Assembly (NCBI GenBank): GCA_008501785.1
Contig: QQUD01000321.1
Coordinates: forward strand, 1-25,217
Reading direction: 5' to 3'
Source: Chloroflexota bacterium
Lineage (GTDB): Bacteria > Chloroflexota > Anaerolineae > Promineifilales > Promineifilaceae
DNA length: 25,217 nt
Shown one piece after another: positions 7,698 to 16,400 of the stretch. The number at the start of each line of letters is the position of its first letter. The first letter of the stretch is position 1. The notes beneath the pieces were generated by a model. That model did not search any database, was not told the DNA's origin, and saw only the letters and a program-made list of their open reading frames with translations. A program made the translations under genes and the position numbers.

Positions 7698-9839
7698 ATG
7701 GATGATAAGAAACAAGCAATAGAGAAATCAATCAACTTGCAATTAGATGAAAGCAAAGTGCCAGAATTTGTGCGCTTGGTACGCAATATGTATGAAGGGT
7801 GGGACAGCTTTTCTTACACGCCATTTCAGAAAGATGAAGTGGTTTACAAGCGAAATGCCGTCCAAAAAGCACATGCTTTATTGAGTGAAGCTGCCTTATC
7901 TGAATTACTGGATGCTGGTAACTACGAGGAAATCATCCGCCGGGTGCGTGAAGTCGCCCGGGCTTCCAATTTAATGTACCTATCCCATCCTCGCAGCGGC
8001 GATTTGAAACTGCTCAACGTTCCTAATTTGGACGAAGCTGTCTTTTGCACAGAGTTTTTTGCGCTGCTTTACGACAGCGAGCCGGTATCAGTGCGGCTAG
8101 ATCGATTTTTTAGTTACGTGCAGCGGCAAGGATTAACGCCCAAATGGACATTTCCAACTTATTATTTGTTCCTTATTTATCCAAATAGTGAAATGTACAT
8201 CAAACCAATGATGACCCGTTGGTATATAGAATTGATGAACGGTCCTAGAACCTATCCTTGGACACCCTCTGGCCAGGCGTATGAAGCTGTTCAGTCCATA
8301 TGCCAACAACTCCAAAAGTCATTGAGTAAATTTGAACCCCAAGACATGGTTGATGTTCACAGCATGTTATGGACAGCTTATCAAGCAGCAGAAAAGGAGG
8401 CCAATCGATCATTAGCCGAGCCGTTTAACAGCATGTTTGTCGATATTGCCGAAGCTGAATGGGCATTTGATTTGATGGCTGACTTGGTTGAAAAGGTTGG
8501 GGGATTTGGCCCAGATGATCCTCGTTTTGCGTTAACAATGGCAGAGGGCCATATTCGAATCAATTTTGGCAACTGGATGGCATTAGATTTTCCACCAGAG
8601 AGAATCAGAATTACATTATTAAAAAAGCTTGGGGATAGCGTGAAACCGATATCCGTTTGGGGCAAGTTTGCAAATTCTAAAGAAGATACTGCCGTTCATG
8701 TCTATCCGCGAACCGTCTTTCGTGCGCCTGAACCTACGCTGCAAAAGGCATATGAAGCATCTTGCCTTTATATGCGCAAACGATTCCGTAAATGGAAGGG
8801 AACGCCGTTTCGCCATGCACATATCTCTGAAATATTTAATGCTGTTTTTGATTCTGATTTACGCGAGAAATTGCTGCTAGAGGGTTTGCGTGAACCAGCG
8901 CCGTCACAGGTGTCTGAATTGATTGAAGGGCCAGAGGAAGACTTCATCGACCAGCCGGATGAGGTAGTGGATTATGACCGGAGTTCATTCTTGAACGAAA
9001 CGTATTTGCTTGAAAATACGCTCGATGAATTGCTGGATATGCTTGAAGATAAGCCGCAGTTGATTTTTTATGGCCCACCAGGGACAGGGAAAACATTTGT
9101 GGCGCGTGCCTTGGCAAAACACTTAACCTGCCAGGCTGCGCCGCCACCAGAGCAGGTGGAGATCGTGCAGTTTCATCCGGCTTACGGATACGAAGAGTTT
9201 ATTGAAGGTATCCGGCCCGAAAGCAAAGCGATAGGCAATGGTCTGCACCAAATAGATTATCCGACAAAAGCAGGGGTGTTCCGTGCATTTTGTGAAGGGG
9301 CGGCAAAACGACCTGACCAAAAACATGTCTTTATCATCGATGAGGTGAATCGAGGAAATATTGCCCGTATTTTTGGCGAATTGATGCTGCTTTTAGAATA
9401 TCGGGATGAAGATGTGCGCTTGCCTTATTCTGGAAACCGGTTCAGTATTCCAGCCAATGTCATTTTGATTGGCACAATGAATACGGCTGATCGCTCAATT
9501 GCCTTGGTTGATTTTGCACTGCGCCGTCGTTTTCATTTCTTTCGCTTTGGGGCAAACCCAGACCTATTAGATCGCTGGTTGGAGAAAAATCAGGAGTCCA
9601 TTTCATATTTAAGCTCCCTTTACCGCAAACTTACTGAAGAAAGCATTGACGATCCAGCTTTTCAGATTGGCCCCAGCTATTTCATGCGGCCCGGTCTGAC
9701 AGAATCTCAACTTCGTGGCATCTGGCAGCGCAGCATTGTGCCATATCTGGCTGAATATTATGTGGAGAATCCCAGCCGGGTTGAGCGTTGGCACTGGGAT
9801 AGCTCTGATGTGATGGCGATTCGCAATGGAGCGCATTAA
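7698..9839 (+). CDS. mcrB: McrB-type AAA+ GTPase of a modification-dependent restriction system
   Basis: In this 713-residue protein the C-terminal AAA+ domain (about 440-713) has LIFYGPPGTGKTFVARAL (Walker A, near residue 458), HVFIIDEVNRGNIARIFGEL (Walker B, near 545) and LIGTMNTADRSIALVDFALR (sensor, near 591). The MNTADRS and DEVNRxNIxxxFGEL strings are the McrB hallmark. McrB translocates or assembles on DNA using GTP and drives the McrC nuclease to cut DNA with modified bases. The N-terminal 430 residues, which should recognise the target, match no domain I know. WTFPTYYLFLIYPNSEMYIK (about 150-170) and MAEGHIRINFGNWMALDF (about 280-297) are conserved-looking stretches. An acidic run (PEEDFIDQPDEVVDYD) links the halves. 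The ATG at 7698 has only a weak GGGAA upstream. The gene has no AACGGCCGTT copy. Confidence 0.88.
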   Translation: MDDKKQAIEKSINLQLDESKVPEFVRLVRNMYEGWDSFSYTPFQKDEVVYKRNAVQKAHALLSEAALSELLDAGNYEEIIRRVREVARASNLMYLSHPRSGDLKLLNVPNLDEAVFCTEFFALLYDSEPVSVRLDRFFSYVQRQGLTPKWTFPTYYLFLIYPNSEMYIKPMMTRWYIELMNGPRTYPWTPSGQAYEAVQSICQQLQKSLSKFEPQDMVDVHSMLWTAYQAAEKEANRSLAEPFNSMFVDIAEAEWAFDLMADLVEKVGGFGPDDPRFALTMAEGHIRINFGNWMALDFPPERIRITLLKKLGDSVKPISVWGKFANSKEDTAVHVYPRTVFRAPEPTLQKAYEASCLYMRKRFRKWKGTPFRHAHISEIFNAVFDSDLREKLLLEGLREPAPSQVSELIEGPEEDFIDQPDEVVDYDRSSFLNETYLLENTLDELLDMLEDKPQLIFYGPPGTGKTFVARALAKHLTCQAAPPPEQVEIVQFHPAYGYEEFIEGIRPESKAIGNGLHQIDYPTKAGVFRAFCEGAAKRPDQKHVFIIDEVNRGNIARIFGELMLLLEYRDEDVRLPYSGNRFSIPANVILIGTMNTADRSIALVDFALRRRFHFFRFGANPDLLDRWLEKNQESISYLSSLYRKLTEESIDDPAFQIGPSYFMRPGLTESQLRGIWQRSIVPYLAEYYVENPSRVERWHWDSSDVMAIRNGAH

Positions 9840-11058
9840 ATTGGCGAAGCAAATGACAGACCGCTCAGTCATAAAATTACATGAGCACAAATCACTGAAT
9901 TCTGTCGAGTTGTCTCAGGTTCAGGCAGAACAGATACGAACCCACTTCAGTAAATATATTTCTGTGGAGCGTTCTTGGGGTGTGGGGTGGACACTGAGGG
10001 CCAAACAGTATGTCGGCACCATTGTGCTGGATGGATTGCGGATTGTGATTGAGCCAAAAACGGCCGTTTCCAACCTCTTCTACATGCTCACTTATGCCTA
10101 TGACTTGCCCCAATTTCGGAAAGAAATCACGACTCACGATTTAGCGGATGATATGTTTGAGTTTATTGCTGCCATCTTTGCTGGTCAGATTGAGCAGTTG
10201 GTGAGACGTGGCATCTATCGCAGTTATGTGGAGCAGGAAGAAAATCATCGCTTTTTGCGGGGCAAGCTGATGATGGGCGAGCAAATTCGGCGAAACAGTG
10301 TGCGCGTCACACATTTTTATCAACAAAACTGCGAGTTTACGGCTGACATCCTGGAAAATCATATTCTGAAATATACACTCTGGTTGCTGTCTCATTTAGA
10401 TTATCGGACACCACATTTGCGGCAGCGGTTGCGGCGATTAACCTCGGCGTTTGTGGAAACGGCATTGCGGCCTGTACGCGCACTTGAATGTAATAAAGTT
10501 GTTTATACGCGTTTGAATGCTGCTTATTGCAATCCTATCCATCTTGCCCACCTGTTACTTCAGCATTTGTCACTGGAAGGCAAACAAGGAAAAATGCCAT
10601 TTGCGGCCTTTTTATTCGACATGAATAATGTTTTCGAGCTTTTTGTTGCTCGTTTCTTAGAACAGCATTTTGCTGAAATCGGCTCTGCATTTTCAGTAGA
10701 AATTCAACCTCAAATTTGGCTCGGGCAAGAATTAAAAGAAAGAGGGATACCCGACATTGTGTTGCGGCATCACGGTCGGCGTTTTATGGTGCTGGACACA
10801 AAATATAAAGCATTTAAAGGACATCCTGCTGGTGATGATCGAAATCAAATGTATATGTATTGCCGGTCGCTTGATCTAAATCACGGCTGCTTGATTTACC
10901 CGGATAAAGCCAATTACCAGAACACATTTCCTGATGTTACGCTCCGTGCTGATGGGCTTTCATTAGGGGGGAGTCTGGCTGTGTTTCGTGAACGATGCAC
11001 AAAATTTGCCGCAAAATTCACTGAACTTGTTGCAAAAGAGGTGGAAACGGCCGTTTGA
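9826..11058 (+). CDS. mcrC: McrC-type nuclease subunit
   Basis: This 410-residue protein overlaps the end of mcrB by 14 bases in another frame; a second ATG at 9856 (MTDRSVIKLHEHKSL) is an alternative start just after the mcrB stop. The N-terminal part contains YVGTIVLDGLRIVIEPK and LFYMLTYAYDLP, typical of McrC. The C-terminal nuclease core is of the PD-(D/E)XK type: ERGIPDIVLRHHG then RRFMVLDTKYKAFKG (near residues 304-336), supplying the Asp and the DxK catalytic triad residues. McrC binds the McrB hexamer and cleaves DNA. Its last codons sit on AACGGCCGTT (11046), giving ETAV and the stop; another copy is at 10059. It converges with the DUF5667-type gene, 32 bases away, with no obvious terminator between them. 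Confidence 0.88.
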   Translation: MERIKLAKQMTDRSVIKLHEHKSLNSVELSQVQAEQIRTHFSKYISVERSWGVGWTLRAKQYVGTIVLDGLRIVIEPKTAVSNLFYMLTYAYDLPQFRKEITTHDLADDMFEFIAAIFAGQIEQLVRRGIYRSYVEQEENHRFLRGKLMMGEQIRRNSVRVTHFYQQNCEFTADILENHILKYTLWLLSHLDYRTPHLRQRLRRLTSAFVETALRPVRALECNKVVYTRLNAAYCNPIHLAHLLLQHLSLEGKQGKMPFAAFLFDMNNVFELFVARFLEQHFAEIGSAFSVEIQPQIWLGQELKERGIPDIVLRHHGRRFMVLDTKYKAFKGHPAGDDRNQMYMYCRSLDLNHGCLIYPDKANYQNTFPDVTLRADGLSLGGSLAVFRERCTKFAAKFTELVAKEVETAV

Positions 11059-11090
11059 TCGCAGATTAACAAATAATTACATAGAGGTTG

Positions 11091-12746
11091 TTATGGCCAT
11101 GAAGGCCAGCCATCGTCGCCGTCATCGTCGTCTTCGGGTGGGTCTGGAAAGTCAGACGGGTTTGGAAAGTCGGATGGGTCTGGAAAGTCGGATGGGTCTG
11201 GAAAGTCAGATGGGTCTGGAAAGTCAGGCGGGTCTGAATTATCAGGCGGGTCTGAATTATCAGGTGGGTCTGAATTATCAGGTGGGTCTGAATTATCAGG
11301 TGGGTTCGGAATAGGGTTTTCACCAGAATCGTCCCCATCAGGTGGCTCGGGTAAATTTTCTGGTTCTGTAGCCCATGTTGTCGGGACAGGTGGCGGTGTC
11401 GGCCACTCTTCTTCGGGTGTAGGCCAAAAGTCAGATGGGTCTGGCCAGCCTTCAGGAGGGGCAGGCCAGGTTTCCTCCCATTCAGAGGGATCGGGGCAAT
11501 TATCTGGCCAGCCGTTTGACAGGTCGGGCGGGAATGGACAATCAGTGGGCCAACCTGCTGGTGGGGCAATTGTTGGCTGGGGTGTTGCAGGTGGAACTGC
11601 CGTTGAAGTAGGAACCGCCGTATTCGTAGCAACCGGCCATCCTGCTGGTGGTGTGGGCCAATCCGTAGGCCACACTGGTGGAATTGGACAATCAAGTGGC
11701 CATACATCTGGCCAATCGGAAGGGATTGGGCAGTTGGCAGGCCAGTTAGGCGGCACTTGCCAGAGTGGTGTGGGGGTTAATGTGGGTGCAGGTTTTGTGG
11801 GGACGGGCGTTGCTGAAGGAACGGCCGTTTCCGTCTCAGTCGCGGTTGGGGCCAATGTCGGAGTTTGACTAGGCGTGACAGAAGGTATGGCAGTTGGGGA
11901 AGGCGTCGCAGTAGGTGTTGGTGTGGGGAGAGATGGGTCAGGCCCTTCGCCAAGCATAAAGAGTGCCTGCATTTGTCCTGATTGTGATGTGGTGATGGCA
12001 TCTAAAACGGCCGTTTCCATTTCCGACGGCACAGATGTTTGCCATACCACTAATTTACGCTCATATTGAGCCAAATCATCTGCAACAACCTTTGCCAATA
12101 ATTGTTGGTCTTCAGGCTCTAACGAACGTTGTGTCTCTAATAGGTGAGTTGCTGCAGAAAGTTCCCTGGTAAAATCGTGCAGCGTTACCTTGGCTAGACT
12201 ATCTTGTTTTTTAGCCAATAGATCAGCTGTCTCTTGTAATCGAAGATCAGCAAATTGCAGATGCAATCGTGCTTCTTTCAGGTCGTTTATGGTAAAAGCA
12301 ATTTGTGTTTGTTCTACCAATCGTTTTACGGGATAAAGCGTTTCTCCTGGAATTGTATTGGCTGCTGCTGATACGGTCATGGTCCCTAGCAGCATACAAA
12401 AAACAACGAGGAACCCGACGAGGCCAGCCCAAGCCGACCGTCGCCGGGTTGTAAAAAGGGTGCGCCAGTCTGTCCAACGCAACGTCGAGGGGGGGCCAGA
12501 TGGTTGACGTTGCGGGTGGGCAGCAATTAAATTTTGCATGCGCGTGGCAGCTGACTGCCGAAAGTCCGCTGTCGGTTGCAGCGTGTGCGCAGCATGCAAA
12601 CGAACTGTTATATTTAACAAAGGTTCCAGTGCTTCACGTTGATCCGGGTATTGTGTCATGCAGGCTGAAATGGTTTGCCCTTCTTCCAAAACGGCCGTAA
12701 TGCAATTGTCTAAGATTGTTTCAATATTGTGAGCGTTGTTGTTCAT
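11091..12746 (-). CDS. DUF5667-type membrane protein, putative anti-sigma partner, Pro/Trp-rich tail
   Basis: This 551-residue protein starts at the ATG at 12746, which overlaps the sigma factor stop as ATGA; the frame upstream of it overlaps the sigma gene and is discounted. The cytoplasmic N-terminus has ISACMTQYPDQREALEPLLN, a pattern common in such proteins. A single membrane helix (SAWAGLVGFLVVFCMLLG) sits near residues 101-125. NTIPGETLYPVKRLVEQ and a helical region rich in LRLQET and LLETQ follow, as in DUF5667. From about residue 269 the protein is low-complexity: a TPTPTATPSP run, then 17 tryptophans with four WPxxCPxP units, then DNSDPP and DFPDPS hexapeptides from nine 18-base repeats, ending DDGWPSWP. 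The probable role is to hold or modulate the coupled sigma factor while sensing outside the membrane. No zinc anti-sigma motif is present. AACGGCCGTT occurs at 11820 and 12006. Confidence 0.75.
   Translation of the reverse strand: MNNNAHNIETILDNCITAVLEEGQTISACMTQYPDQREALEPLLNITVRLHAAHTLQPTADFRQSAATRMQNLIAAHPQRQPSGPPSTLRWTDWRTLFTTRRRSAWAGLVGFLVVFCMLLGTMTVSAAANTIPGETLYPVKRLVEQTQIAFTINDLKEARLHLQFADLRLQETADLLAKKQDSLAKVTLHDFTRELSAATHLLETQRSLEPEDQQLLAKVVADDLAQYERKLVVWQTSVPSEMETAVLDAITTSQSGQMQALFMLGEGPDPSLPTPTPTATPSPTAIPSVTPSQTPTLAPTATETETAVPSATPVPTKPAPTLTPTPLWQVPPNWPANCPIPSDWPDVWPLDCPIPPVWPTDWPTPPAGWPVATNTAVPTSTAVPPATPQPTIAPPAGWPTDCPFPPDLSNGWPDNCPDPSEWEETWPAPPEGWPDPSDFWPTPEEEWPTPPPVPTTWATEPENLPEPPDGDDSGENPIPNPPDNSDPPDNSDPPDNSDPPDNSDPPDFPDPSDFPDPSDFPDPSDFPNPSDFPDPPEDDDDGDDGWPSWP
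11140..11301. repeat. Nine tandem 18-base repeats in a coding tail
   Basis: Nine consecutive 18-base units start GGGTCTG on the plus strand. Five are of the type GGGTCTGGAAAGTCxGAT and four of the type GGGTCTGAATTATCAGGT. Each encodes one hexapeptide on the minus strand (DFPDPS-like or DNSDPP-like). Units within each type differ by only 0-3 bases, which points to recent slippage or unequal exchange and probable length variation between strains. Confidence 0.9.
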
Positions 12747-13309
12747 AAAATACCTGCCTTTTCGGCGGCAAGAATTTCTTGTAGTGTTGCCAATGCACGA
12801 TACTGTATGGTGCGGCAAGCACCACTGCTTTTTTGGATGATGGTGGCGACTTGCTCATGACTTAGACCTTCAACAAATCGAAGAATGATAACCTCTTGCT
12901 GTGTGTCAGGCAGCTTGGCAATCGCTTGCGTCAGACTATTTAGTTCTTCTGTTTTAATGAGCTGCTCCAATGTGCTTGGTGACTCATTTGCCCAGTTCAT
13001 TTCTTCTACGGGTGGCATTGGTTGGATAAACTTGTTGCGGCGATGGAAGTCAATGACCAAATTGTGAGCGATACGATACAGCCAACTGCTAAACGGATAT
13101 CCTTTATCTTTATAACCCGGTAACGATTCCCATGCTTTAAGAAAAATCTGCTCTGTTAAATCTTCTGCATCTTTGTTATCCTGTACCCGGAAATAGACAT
13201 AACGATATATGGCGTCAAGATGACGCATGTATATTTGTCCGAACGCCTCGGCATCTCCTTTACTAGCTCTGATTACCAGCGTTTTTTCTTCAATGTCCAC
13301 GCCTGGCAT
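12743..13309 (-). CDS. ECF-type RNA polymerase sigma-70 factor
   Basis: This 188-residue protein has the two-domain layout of extracytoplasmic-function sigma factors. Region 2 (about residues 20-90) contains DAEDLTEQIFLKAWESLPGY and FSSWLYRIAHNLVIDFHRR, which bind the -10 element and core polymerase. Region 4 (about 125-180) contains LPDTQQEVIILRFVEGLSHE and the helix-turn-helix QVATIIQKSSGACRTIQYRA for -35 recognition. Its TGA stop overlaps the next ATG (ATGA) with AGGCAGGT before it, so the DUF5667-type protein should be made in step with it, as sigma/anti-sigma pairs usually are. AAAGGG lies about 6 bases before the ATG. Its regulon cannot be read here; the neighbouring SBBP gene is a natural candidate. 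Confidence 0.9.
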   Translation of the reverse strand: MPGVDIEEKTLVIRASKGDAEAFGQIYMRHLDAIYRYVYFRVQDNKDAEDLTEQIFLKAWESLPGYKDKGYPFSSWLYRIAHNLVIDFHRRNKFIQPMPPVEEMNWANESPSTLEQLIKTEELNSLTQAIAKLPDTQQEVIILRFVEGLSHEQVATIIQKSSGACRTIQYRALATLQEILAAEKAGIL

Positions 13310-13405
13310 ACAAAACCCTTTTGATAAAACATTGTTTATTCCGAAAATTAGTGTTTCGCGGCCTAAATATGTCTACAGTTGACGAATACTGTGAAATACT
13401 AGACT

Positions 13406-13438
13406 TTGCCTGCTGTACGACACATGTACAGCAGGCAA
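13406..13438 (-). terminator. Hairpin after the SBBP gene
   Basis: TTGCCTGCTGTAC (13406-13418) and GTACAGCAGGCAA (13426-13438) form a perfect 13-base stem with a 7-base loop, 11 bases past the SBBP stop codon. No strong T-run follows on the minus strand (AGTCTAGTATTTC), so it may be a weak or factor-assisted terminator. It may instead be an RNA-stabilising hairpin that sets levels between the SBBP and sigma genes. Confidence 0.55.
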
Positions 13439-13449
13439 TAATCTTCTAG

Positions 13450-16400
13450 TTAGTTACCCGAAATAATTGGCAAATAGATGTGATTTTTAAATGACGCAGC
13501 GGGTGTTTCAGCAATGCTAAGCGGGTCAACGTTTGCCTGACTAAGAATTGGTTCAGCCGTGAGCACATCTTTGTTGGTGACGATGTTTGCTCCAGTAAGT
13601 TTTTCTTTCACTGCATTGAGCAATGTGGGACCACCTGCCGGGATGATAGTCAAGTCATATGTGGAATCGAAATGACCATAAACCAGAATAAGATAGGTGC
13701 CGCTAGATGACGTGGTAAAGTTGATACTGTCAACGGCCGTTCCCGTATTAATGCTTTTGTGGTCCGGTTGTCCAAAATTATTTGGATACCACACATACAG
13801 GTCTGCATCGCCAGAACTGGGTGTCAAGGTAACAGACACATTTTTGCCAGCATCATATTTAACTAAGTAAGGAACCGCTTTTCCTTGTGATACCGACTCG
13901 TTTGGCAATATTAAGCTGGCAAAGTCAGCCGCATGCGGTGTGAGGAACGATATATTTCCTTCGGCATCTGCTGCCCAAACAGTAATGTAGTGAACCCCAC
14001 TTTCACTTTCTAACGTCCATGGATAGGTAGATTGATAAGGTATCCAGCCGGTTGATTGGACCTTTTGCCAAATTGGTAACGGCGCAGAGGTGATTTGCCA
14101 TTCTGTGATATACATCTCTGTGACGTCAACATTATCTGTCGCATCAATCGTCAATGATGTCGTCGCGTTTGTGAGAATGTCTTGACTACCAATGACCACA
14201 TTGTTCACGACTGGGGGAGTGAAATCTCCAGAAGGGATTGTTGGCTTGAGTAACACAACCATTGAGCGATCAATCGTATTGCCGCCAGCAGGCGTAATTT
14301 CAGCGGTATTAACCACCACAACCGGCGATGATACATTATGGGTCACATCAAATTCTAAAGTGACGGTTTGGCCACTAGCAACAGTAACATTGCTCCAGGT
14401 GATTGTGTGTGTGCCAGCGTCGTAGCTGCCCCCGCCTGTGACAGACCCAGCAACATAATCCAATTCTGTTGGAATGGCATCGCTGACATCTGCTGTTGTA
14501 TCAACCGAGCCACTATTGTGTAACCGGATTGAATAGGTCAGATTGGTATTAGGGCCAATTACGAAGTGAGAGGCATGTTTTGACGAGCCGGATAAATTGG
14601 CATTGCCTCCTGGCGTCGGCTGCACCGTCGGCGTCGGCGTCGGCGTTGGCGTTGGCGGCGGCTGTGTCGGCTGCGGCGTTGGCTGCGTCGGCGTCGGCGT
14701 CGGGGTTGTAGGACTACCGCCTGCATCCTCAATTTTGACTACAAACAAATCTGTGTGTCCTAACGGTGAATTACCGATAGAACTACCGGGAAAATTGGAA
14801 GAGTCTGTGTGGCCGACGACATAAGCATCATTGCTGCTGTCTAAAGCGATGCCATACGCAAAGTCTGCCTCACTGTCGCCTAAGTACGTGCTGTACGCCA
14901 GTGCATTGCTGCTAATTTTAGTAATAAAGGCATCCGATTGCCCCAGGTTTGTGGCTTGAAATGGGTTGGATGTAGGGAAGTTTGATGAGAATGTTTCCCC
15001 AGTTAGATAGATGTCGCCAGAATTGTTAACGGCAATGGATCGACCTCCGTCTTTGTCATCGCCCCCCAGGTATGTGCTGAACGAAAGTGAATTTCCGGTT
15101 GTTGATAAGATTGAAACAACGGCATCTTCATTACCGCCGAAGGTTGACTGGATGGGTGTTTGAGTTGGGTAGTCGTCGGATTTTGTATACCCGGTGACAT
15201 GAGCTTGACCATTTTTCACAGCAATGGCATATCCGATATCTGCATCGGTTCCACCCAGATAAGTACTGTAATCTAGACCGGTTCCGGCGCTGTCAAATTT
15301 TGTAACAAACAGATCGGAAGCACCGCCGTTGCTGCCCTGGTAAGCATTTTGGGTGGGGAAGTCGGTTGACAATGTGTTGCCCACCACATAGGCGCTGTTG
15401 CCGTCCACTGCAATGCCAAAACCGAAATCTTCGCTGCTCCCGCCCAGATAGGTGCTGTACACCCAGGCTGAACCGCTGCTGTTGAGCTTCGTCACAAACG
15501 CATCCGTAAATCCACCTTTGTTGTTGTCATATGCATTTTGAGTGGGGAAGTTGCTGGACGTAGTCATGCCGGTTACGTAAACATTGCCGCTGCTGTCTAA
15601 AGCAATTGCATCGGATGAGTCAAGGCTAGAGCCACCCAAATAGGTGCTATAGACCAAATCATTTCCATTTGCATTGAGTGCTAGCACGAAGACATCATCG
15701 ATACCACCATTACTAGATTGCACAGGATTTTTGGTGGGAAAGTCGGTGGAATCGGTGTCACCGACGATATAGGCGATGCCGTTGGTATCCACAGCAATGC
15801 CGCTGCCCATATCCCATTCGCTGCCGCCGATGTAGGTGCTGTAAACCAGCCCTGTTCCTGTATCATTTATTTTGGTGACAAAAACGTCGAAGCTCGTTTT
15901 ATCTGTTTGGTAAGGATTTAAAGTTGGGTAATCCGTGGAAGTGGTAAAGCCGGTGATATAACTGTTGCCAGCGCTATCCACTGCGATGCCGGAAGCAGAA
16001 TCGATATCGCTACCACCGAGTGTGACGCTAAAAACTATGGTTGGGTCGATGATAAGGGGTAAACTTGTGTTGTATTGGCCTACTGAAAAGCTGACGTTGC
16101 CGTTATTGCTAATGACGTTGCTGACGGGAACGTCTCGCCTTTGGCCATTGATCTCTTGCCATGCGATGGGCGCTTTCTCAAAGAGGGTTGCCTTGGAATT
16201 GGGAAGTGTAATCGCTAAATTTCCGGCTGAATCGGTGGTAACGCTGTTTGCCCCAGCGTGATGCCATTGAATGAGACCGGGGTTTGCCCCTGGAGATACC
16301 AGGTAAGTTCCCTTTAAGCGCCCGTTGCTGCCGTCATAACTCAGATCGATACCTGGATACAGAGATTCGTAAACGATTTCTCCATACGTGGGCAAATCGG

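Noticed and set aside
9826..9839. Possible frameshift joining mcrB and mcrC into one protein
   Set aside because: Both proteins are complete by family length and motif content, and a 14-base overlap is normal for this pair.
11140..11301. Regular short repeats resembling a CRISPR array
   Set aside because: Units are 18 bases directly abutting with no spacers, and they encode a hexapeptide repeat.
11066..11868. Gly-rich plus-strand and His/Gln-rich minus-strand open frames
   Set aside because: They are shadow frames of the Pro/Trp-rich repeat tail of the DUF5667-type protein.
14618..14706. GTCGGC-type microsatellite as a regulatory repeat
   Set aside because: It is the codon run of the TPTPTP linker in the SBBP protein, a common low-complexity linker.
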